NCBI GenBank assembly: GCA_003389325.1
Contig: QQVE01000062.1
Span: 1-64,000 of the forward strand
Length of the DNA: 64,000 nucleotides
Origin: Planctomycetota bacterium
GTDB taxonomy: Bacteria > Planctomycetota > Planctomycetia > Pirellulales > PALSA-1355
Direction of reading: 5' to 3'
This document shows, piece by piece, positions 58,687 through 64,000 of this stretch (position 1 is its first letter; the number at the start of each line of letters is the position of its first letter). The notes below the pieces were generated by a model. It was not told the DNA's origin. It did not search any database and worked only from the letters and a program-made list of their open reading frames with translations. The position numbers were made by a program, and so were the translations under genes.

Positions 58687-60654
58687 ATGAACATTCTGGC
58701 CGAATTGCAGGAGCGGTTTCGCGCGGCGCTTGCCGAACTGGTCGATGATCCGACCGAGTTGCTGGCGATGGTGCGCAAAAGCAGCGAGCCCAAGTTCGGC
58801 GACTACCAGGCTAACTTTGCCATGGCCCTGGGCAAGCGGCTCAAACGCCCGCCCCGCGATGTCGCGGCCGAGATCGTTCAGCGGCTGCAGATCGATGATT
58901 TGTGCGAACCGCCCGAAGTGGCCGGTCCCGGCTTTATCAACCTGCGTCTAAAGACCGATTGGCTCGCGGCCGCAGCGACTCGGACGCTGGCGAGCCAGCG
59001 GCTCGGCGTGACACCGGCCAAGGAGCCTCGCACCTATGTCGTCGACTACTCCTCGCCCAACGTCGCCAAGCCGATGCACGTGGGCCATATCCGCTCGTCG
59101 GTGATCGGCGATTCGCTCAAGCGCACGCTGCGATTCCTGGGCCACAAGGTGATCGCCGACAACCACATCGGCGACTGGGGCACCCAGTTCGGCATGATCA
59201 TCTACGGCTACAAACACTTTCTCGACGAGGCCGCTTATCGCCAGAACGCAGTGGCCGAGCTGGGACGTCTGTACAAGTTCGTCAGCCGCCTGGTTAGCTA
59301 TCGCGAGGCGGTGCGGTCGCTGCCCGAGATGCGCAACCGCCTGGCCGAGCGCCGCGACGACGCGGCCCATCTGGCCTCGGTCGCCCAGGAGCGGTCCGAC
59401 GACAAGGGTGCGGCCAAGGCAGCCCGCAAGGCCGAGGCGGGCGCAAAAGAACAAGCCGCGGCCCTGCAGAGCCTCGAAGCCGGGATCGCCGAGGTGGAAA
59501 GCGATCCGGTGCTCTCGAAAGCCGCCGCCGCCCATCCCGACATCGAGAAGCAGGTCCTCGAAGAAACGGCCAAGCTGCATCGCGGCGATGCCGAGAACGT
59601 ATCCCTGTGGAAAGAGTTTCTGCCGGCCTGCCTGGAAGACATCCAGCGGATCTACCGCCGACTCGACGTTTCGTTCGACGTCACGCTGGGCGAAAGCTTT
59701 TACAACGACCGGCTGCCCGGGGTGGTCAATGCGCTCGTGCAGCGGGACATCGCCCGGGAAAGCGACGGGGCGATGTGCGTCTTTCTCGACGACCACAAGA
59801 CGCCGCTGGTGATCCGCAAGCAGGACGGAGCGTTTCTCTACGGCACCACCGATCTGGCCACCGTGCAGTACCGCATGGAAACCTGGCATCCCGACGCCAT
59901 GCTGTACGTCGTCGATCATCGCCAGAGCTTGCACTTCGAGCAGTTCTTCGCCGCCGCGCGGCTGTGGGGCTACGACGACGTGGAGATGGTGCACGTCAGC
60001 TTCGGCACCGTGCTGGGCGAAGACGGCCGGCCGTTCAAGACGCGCTCGGGCGATACCGTGGGGCTCGAAGGCCTGCTCGACGAGGCAGTGCGCCGGGCCT
60101 ACGAAGTAGTGAGCGAGAACGACGACAAGAAGCCCGGGGGCGCCGAGATTGAGCCCGAGCGGCGGCGGGAGATTGCCGAGGTGGTGGGCATCGGGGCACT
60201 CAAATACGCCGACCTGTCGGTCAATCGCACCAGCGACTACACGTTCAGCTACGACCGCATGCTGGCCCTGAACGGCAACACGGCCACGTACATGCAATAC
60301 GCCTACGCGCGGGTGTTCGGCAGCTTCGCCAAGGGCGACATCGACGTCCAAGAGTTGCGTGCAAGCGGCGCCGCGATCGATTTGAGTCATCCGGCCGAAC
60401 GGGCCTTGGCTGTTGGTTTGCTGCAATTCTTCGAAGCGCTCGAGGCGGCCGCCGCCGAATACCGCCCGAACCTGCTGACGACCTACTTGTTCGACGTGGC
60501 GGGCGCGTTTTCGATCTTCTTCGACCAGTGCCCGGTGCTGAAGGCCGAGACGGAGGAACTGCGCACCAGCCGGTTGCTGCTGTGCGACCTGACGGCGCGG
60601 ACGCTCAAGCAGGGGTTGGATCTGCTGGGCATCAAGGTCGTCGACAAGATGTAG
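58687..60654 (+). CDS. argS: Arginyl-tRNA synthetase
   Basis: A 655-residue class I synthetase that charges tRNA-Arg. N-terminal Add-1 domain (NILAELQERFRAALAEL), the HIGH-type motif in SSPNVAKPMHVGHIRSSVIG, HIGDWGTQFGMIIYGYKH and the C-terminal anticodon-binding domain. ArgS typically has a weak KMSKS site, and here the sequence is FKTRSG. Residues about 220-305 form an alanine/glutamate-rich helical insertion (RRDDAAHLASVAQERSDDKG onward) that is longer than in common ArgS (usually near 560-590 residues in total). The ATG at 58687 is the family start. Confidence 0.95.
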   Translation: MNILAELQERFRAALAELVDDPTELLAMVRKSSEPKFGDYQANFAMALGKRLKRPPRDVAAEIVQRLQIDDLCEPPEVAGPGFINLRLKTDWLAAAATRTLASQRLGVTPAKEPRTYVVDYSSPNVAKPMHVGHIRSSVIGDSLKRTLRFLGHKVIADNHIGDWGTQFGMIIYGYKHFLDEAAYRQNAVAELGRLYKFVSRLVSYREAVRSLPEMRNRLAERRDDAAHLASVAQERSDDKGAAKAARKAEAGAKEQAAALQSLEAGIAEVESDPVLSKAAAAHPDIEKQVLEETAKLHRGDAENVSLWKEFLPACLEDIQRIYRRLDVSFDVTLGESFYNDRLPGVVNALVQRDIARESDGAMCVFLDDHKTPLVIRKQDGAFLYGTTDLATVQYRMETWHPDAMLYVVDHRQSLHFEQFFAAARLWGYDDVEMVHVSFGTVLGEDGRPFKTRSGDTVGLEGLLDEAVRRAYEVVSENDDKKPGGAEIEPERRREIAEVVGIGALKYADLSVNRTSDYTFSYDRMLALNGNTATYMQYAYARVFGSFAKGDIDVQELRASGAAIDLSHPAERALAVGLLQFFEALEAAAAEYRPNLLTTYLFDVAGAFSIFFDQCPVLKAETEELRTSRLLLCDLTARTLKQGLDLLGIKVVDKM

Positions 60655-60665
60655 CGCGGCGACGC

Positions 60666-61688
60666 CTATGCCTTGGCGAGCTGTTCGTAGCGGCCGAAGA
60701 TCATGCGGCCGGCGCTGGTCTGCAGCACGCTGGTGACGGCGATCCGCACGTTCTGGTTGATGTGATCGCGCCCGCCTTCGACGACGATCATCGTGCCGTC
60801 GTCGAGATAGCCCACGCCCTGGCCGACCTCTTCGCCCTGCTTAACGATCTTCACTTCCAGGTTTTCGCCGGGAAGCACGACCGGCTTCAGCGCGTTGGCC
60901 AGATCGTTGAGGTTGATCACCCCGACGCCGTGCAGCCGGGCCACCTTGTTCAGGTTGTAGTCGTTGGTGACCACTTTGCCCTGCAGGTACTTGGCCAGCA
61001 ACACCAGCTTCAAGTCAACGGGATGACCGGCCAGCTCGGGCAGCTCGCGATCGAAGATCTTGAAATCGACGTCGTGGTTGTTACTCAGCCGGTTGAGGAT
61101 GTCGAGCCCGCGGCGGCCGCGGCTGCGGCGCAGCTTGTCGGAACTGTCGGCGATGGCCTGCAGTTCGCCGATCACAAACCGCGGCATGATCAACTGGTTG
61201 TCGAGCACCTTGGTCTCGACCACGTCGGCGATGCGGCCGTCGATCACGACGCTGGTATCCAAGACGTAGGGCTTAAGCCCCTTCACTTCCTTGACGAACT
61301 CGACGTAGGGAATAATGAAGCGAAAGTCGTCTTTCGTCTGCAGCAGCACGCTGATGCACGTGTAACACAGCACGGTGCCCAGCACGAGTTCGACGATCGG
61401 AATCACCGGGCTTCCTTCGGCCAGCACGGGGTTGAGGGCGAGCCGCAGCACGTAGGTGAGGAACAGGCCGACGATCAGGCCCAGATAGACCGCTGAAATC
61501 GTGTCGATTCGCTTCCGCGGCGTAAGCCGATCGAGGGCGATCACCCCCGCGGCGAACACCAATAGCCCGCCAAAGGCCAACCAGGGGACGAACTCGTGCT
61601 CTGAGTAGACCGTCCCGGAGCGGATCAGTTGCACGCCGATGCCGATCACGACGGCCAGGAACAAGACGCGTAGGACGAGTAGTCCCAT
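60666..61688 (-). CDS. PIN/TRAM-domain membrane protein
   Basis: A 340-residue protein of the YacL-like PIN-TRAM family. Four transmembrane helices (about 3-25, 36-55, 65-90, 98-120) are followed by a PIN nuclease domain with acidic residues in VLDTSVVIDGRIADV, FVIGELQ and VVTNDYNLNKVA, then a TRAM domain (LEVKIVKQGEEVGQGVGYL). PIN-TRAM proteins may cleave RNA at the membrane. The ATG at 61688 is preferred to a GTG at 61700. Convergent with argS, 11 bases between stops. Confidence 0.9.
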   Translation of the reverse strand: MGLLVLRVLFLAVVIGIGVQLIRSGTVYSEHEFVPWLAFGGLLVFAAGVIALDRLTPRKRIDTISAVYLGLIVGLFLTYVLRLALNPVLAEGSPVIPIVELVLGTVLCYTCISVLLQTKDDFRFIIPYVEFVKEVKGLKPYVLDTSVVIDGRIADVVETKVLDNQLIMPRFVIGELQAIADSSDKLRRSRGRRGLDILNRLSNNHDVDFKIFDRELPELAGHPVDLKLVLLAKYLQGKVVTNDYNLNKVARLHGVGVINLNDLANALKPVVLPGENLEVKIVKQGEEVGQGVGYLDDGTMIVVEGGRDHINQNVRIAVTSVLQTSAGRMIFGRYEQLAKA

Positions 61689-61781
61689 GAAAAATGGCAC
61701 TCGTGGGGGGTGTCAGGGCAGGCGAAGCCAGTACGTCTATTCTAGGTCTGGAATCGTCCGATTGCCAAGTAGCCGCTTCGG

Positions 61782-62900
61782 TCAGGGGCCCGAGCGGCCA
61801 AAACGCTGCTCGAAATCGCGCCAGGCGTAGCGGTCGGTCATGCCGGCCAGATAGTCTGCTACCGTACGCGTCAGGCCCGTGGTGGCCACTCGGTCGGCGA
61901 AGCGCGCGGGCAGCCATTCGGGATGGGCCACGTAGCCTTCGAACAATTGGGCCAAGGCGGCCTGGGCGTTTTGCCGGTGCTGGAGCACTTCGGAATGGCG
62001 GTAGACACGCCTCCGCAGGAACGCTTCCAATTCCTGCTTCTGATCCGCTAGCCGGGGGCTGGCGGCGATCAGGATGCCCGAGCGGCGGGCTGCTTCCGGG
62101 CTGTCGATCGCCTCATCGGCCAGCCGCGCGGAGGCCCGCTCGAGCAGGTCGCCGACCTGCCAATCAATCAGTTCGTGCAGCACGGCCCTGCGCAGCTCGA
62201 TGCCCGCCAGCCCACCGTGCCGCCGGCGCACGCGTGCCGCGGCGCCCGACCACAGCGGCTGGGTCAGCAGCTCATCCAGCGAGAGCAATTCCAATTCGAG
62301 CGCGTCGTCGGCGTCGTGCGTGTCGTAGGTGATGCTGTCAGCCGCTTCGACGACCTGCACTTCCAAGAGCGGAGCCTCGCCCTGGTGATCGATGCGCGTG
62401 CCCTGCCCCGCCAGGACTTCGCGCGTCAGGTTGAGGCCGGGAAACTGGTGGTACCGCGTTTCCAATTCGCGCACGATCCGCAGCGCCTGGGCATTGTGCG
62501 AGAAGCCTCCCTCGTCGCGCAGGGCGGCATCGAGCGTGTCTTCGCCGGCGTGCCCAAAGGGCGGATGGCCCAGGTCGTGCACCAGAGCCAAGGCCTCGAT
62601 CAGGTCCTCGTTGAGCGCCAGGGCCCGGCCAATCGTGCGGGCGACCGAGGCGACTTCGATCGTGTGCGTCAGCCGGGTGCGATGGTAGTCGCCCAACTCA
62701 CCGGTAAACACTTGCGTCTTGCCGCTCAGCCGCCGATAGGCCGCGCTATAGGCGATGCGATCGCGGTCGCGCTGGAATGGGCTGCGGTACGGGTGCTCCG
62801 GCTCGGGGTGTTCGCGTCCGGCCGACTGCGCGCTGTGCATGGCGTAGGGAGCCAGCAGCTTCTGCTCGCGGACCGCGATGGATTCAATCGCTTGAGGCAT
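61782..62900 (-). CDS. dGTPase-like HD-domain triphosphohydrolase
   Basis: A 372-residue protein of the deoxyguanosinetriphosphate triphosphohydrolase-like family. HD-domain metal ligands: RLTHTIEVASVAR, ALVHDLGHPPFGHAGEDTL and the later Asp in VVEAADSITYDTHDADDALE. N-terminal FQRDRDRIAYSAAYRRLSGKTQVF is typical. It hydrolyses dNTPs to the nucleoside and triphosphate; substrate preference is not visible. The longest frame begins at 63053, but the ATG at 62900 is the family start. The HIT gene lies 35 bases upstream on the same strand. Confidence 0.93.
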   Translation of the reverse strand: MPQAIESIAVREQKLLAPYAMHSAQSAGREHPEPEHPYRSPFQRDRDRIAYSAAYRRLSGKTQVFTGELGDYHRTRLTHTIEVASVARTIGRALALNEDLIEALALVHDLGHPPFGHAGEDTLDAALRDEGGFSHNAQALRIVRELETRYHQFPGLNLTREVLAGQGTRIDHQGEAPLLEVQVVEAADSITYDTHDADDALELELLSLDELLTQPLWSGAAARVRRRHGGLAGIELRRAVLHELIDWQVGDLLERASARLADEAIDSPEAARRSGILIAASPRLADQKQELEAFLRRRVYRHSEVLQHRQNAQAALAQLFEGYVAHPEWLPARFADRVATTGLTRTVADYLAGMTDRYAWRDFEQRFGRSGP

Positions 62901-62935
62901 GGATGGCGTCGAGACGTTTCGCTTTTTCGAGCGGC

Positions 62936-63526
62936 TCAATTGCCGTCGCCGGAGGAGCGGGCCTCGTCGAGCATTTCCCACAAGGCGTCGAGCGCCTGCG
63001 GAATTACGCGCAGATCGGCTAGCGCCGGCATGAAGTTGGTATCGCCCTGCCATCGCGGCACGATGTGCCAGTGCAGATGGCCGGGCAAGCCGGCGCCGGC
63101 CACGCGGCCCAGGTTCAACCCGACGTTAAAGCCCTCGGCTTTCATCAACCGCTCGATCCGGGCGATGTAAGTCGTGATCAACTGCTGCAGCTCGAGGCTT
63201 TCGCCCTGGTCGAGCTCGTCGGGCCTTCCCTTATGCAGCCGCGGAGCCACGAGCAGGTGGCCATTGTTGTACGGGAAGCGGTTGAGCACCACCAGCGAAT
63301 GCTCGGCCCGCTCGACCAGCAGGTTGCCGCGATCGTCGGAGTCGGCCACTGCGCGGCAGAGAAAGCACGACTCGTCGGCGCCGGGGAGCCAGTCGAGCTC
63401 GGCCGCAGGACGCTTTGGAGCCTGTCGGGCTTCCTCGTCCGCCGCGCCGCTGACGTAGGCCAGACGCCAGGGTGCCCAAAGCTGTTCGTGTCGGGCCAAG
63501 GCAGAACTCTCCGCGTGCAATCGCAT
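62936..63526 (-). CDS. HIT-family (Ap4A phosphorylase-like) protein
   Basis: A 196-residue histidine triad protein. An N-terminal extension of about 50 residues with a zinc-type CFLC (about 54-57) precedes the HIT domain; the active-site HLHWH motif (GLPGHLHWHIVPRW, about 148-160) supplies the catalytic His. The layout matches the branch that includes archaeal and bacterial Ap4A phosphorylase-like proteins and zinc-containing HITs. Reaction: hydrolysis or phosphorolysis of dinucleoside polyphosphates or nucleotide adducts. dgt-like gene downstream, 35 bases away, is probably in one operon. Confidence 0.92.
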   Translation of the reverse strand: MRLHAESSALARHEQLWAPWRLAYVSGAADEEARQAPKRPAAELDWLPGADESCFLCRAVADSDDRGNLLVERAEHSLVVLNRFPYNNGHLLVAPRLHKGRPDELDQGESLELQQLITTYIARIERLMKAEGFNVGLNLGRVAGAGLPGHLHWHIVPRWQGDTNFMPALADLRVIPQALDALWEMLDEARSSGDGN

Positions 63527-63599
63527 CTCGTGCGCGAACGCCGCGCACGTGCGCCCGAAGTCTATGCCGCGCTGTACGCGCCGACAAGATCAACCGCCG

Positions 63600-64000
<401 letters not shown>

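Overview
The window is 64 kb of GC-rich bacterial chromosome that reads as a member of the Planctomycetota, most likely Pirellulales. This is inferred from the mix of gene families, not from a marker tree. The supporting families are DUF1559 (pilin-like) proteins, PEP-CTERM exported proteins, an exported sulfatase, a ThuA-like protein, a Gfo/Idh/MocA oxidoreductase with a Tat-like leader, tandem PQQ-like beta-propeller proteins, an SHD1-domain protein and an extremely cysteine-rich secreted protein. No rRNA, tRNA, CRISPR array, prophage or insertion sequence was recognised.

Layout. 0-3.7 kb: rpmA, obgE, coaX and an MnmE-like GTPase, all on the + strand. 3.8-8.3 kb: an exported TPR protein, FxsA and a disulfide-type flavoprotein. 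8.4-12.6 kb (- strand): sufU-sufS, then an aquaporin/di-heme cytochrome c peroxidase operon with a promoter that carries a FUR-family-like palindrome. 12.7-19.6 kb (- strand): circularly permuted ATP-grasp, Alpha-E, an ATP-grasp/Alpha-E fusion, transglutaminase and a short-chain dehydrogenase, which looks like a peptide-ligase/protease operon. 19.8-29 kb: PEP-CTERM proteins, sulfatase, a zinc-ribbon/PH-like protein of lower GC, a YdjC-like deacetylase, a methyltransferase-like protein, an isoaspartyl peptidase and an RlmI-type methyltransferase. 29-31.6 kb: a candidate leader/small RNA, the SHD1 protein and ThuA. 31.6-39.5 kb: rlmN, a deoxyribosyltransferase-like protein, an M20 peptidase, a BFD-like protein, and an Hsp70 next to a membrane J-like/MshEN protein and a degenerate receiver domain. 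39.6-46 kb: two propeller proteins, a cupin and the Cys-rich protein. 46-57 kb: oxidoreductases and two tandem DUF1559 fusion proteins. 57-64 kb: bcp, rsfS, argS, a PIN/TRAM protein, a dGTPase-like protein, a HIT protein and the end of a LivF-like ABC ATPase.

How it fits together. Most of the window is ordinary housekeeping and envelope biology. The stretches with unexplained structure are: (i) the peroxidase/aquaporin promoter; (ii) the doubled ATP-grasp/Alpha-E operon; (iii) a 5' leader-like transcript near 29.2-29.5 kb with a perfect Shine-Dalgarno sequence, a 10-codon ORF, mutually exclusive hairpins and an intrinsic terminator; (iv) the Hsp70 and HPD-less J-like pair; and (v) three copies of one palindromic intergenic repeat at 47.5, 51.4 and 57.3 kb.

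Many long reading frames lie antisense to real genes, as expected at this GC content, and were left out. Start codons were moved downstream from the longest frame wherever a Shine-Dalgarno sequence, family length or signal peptide argued for it.
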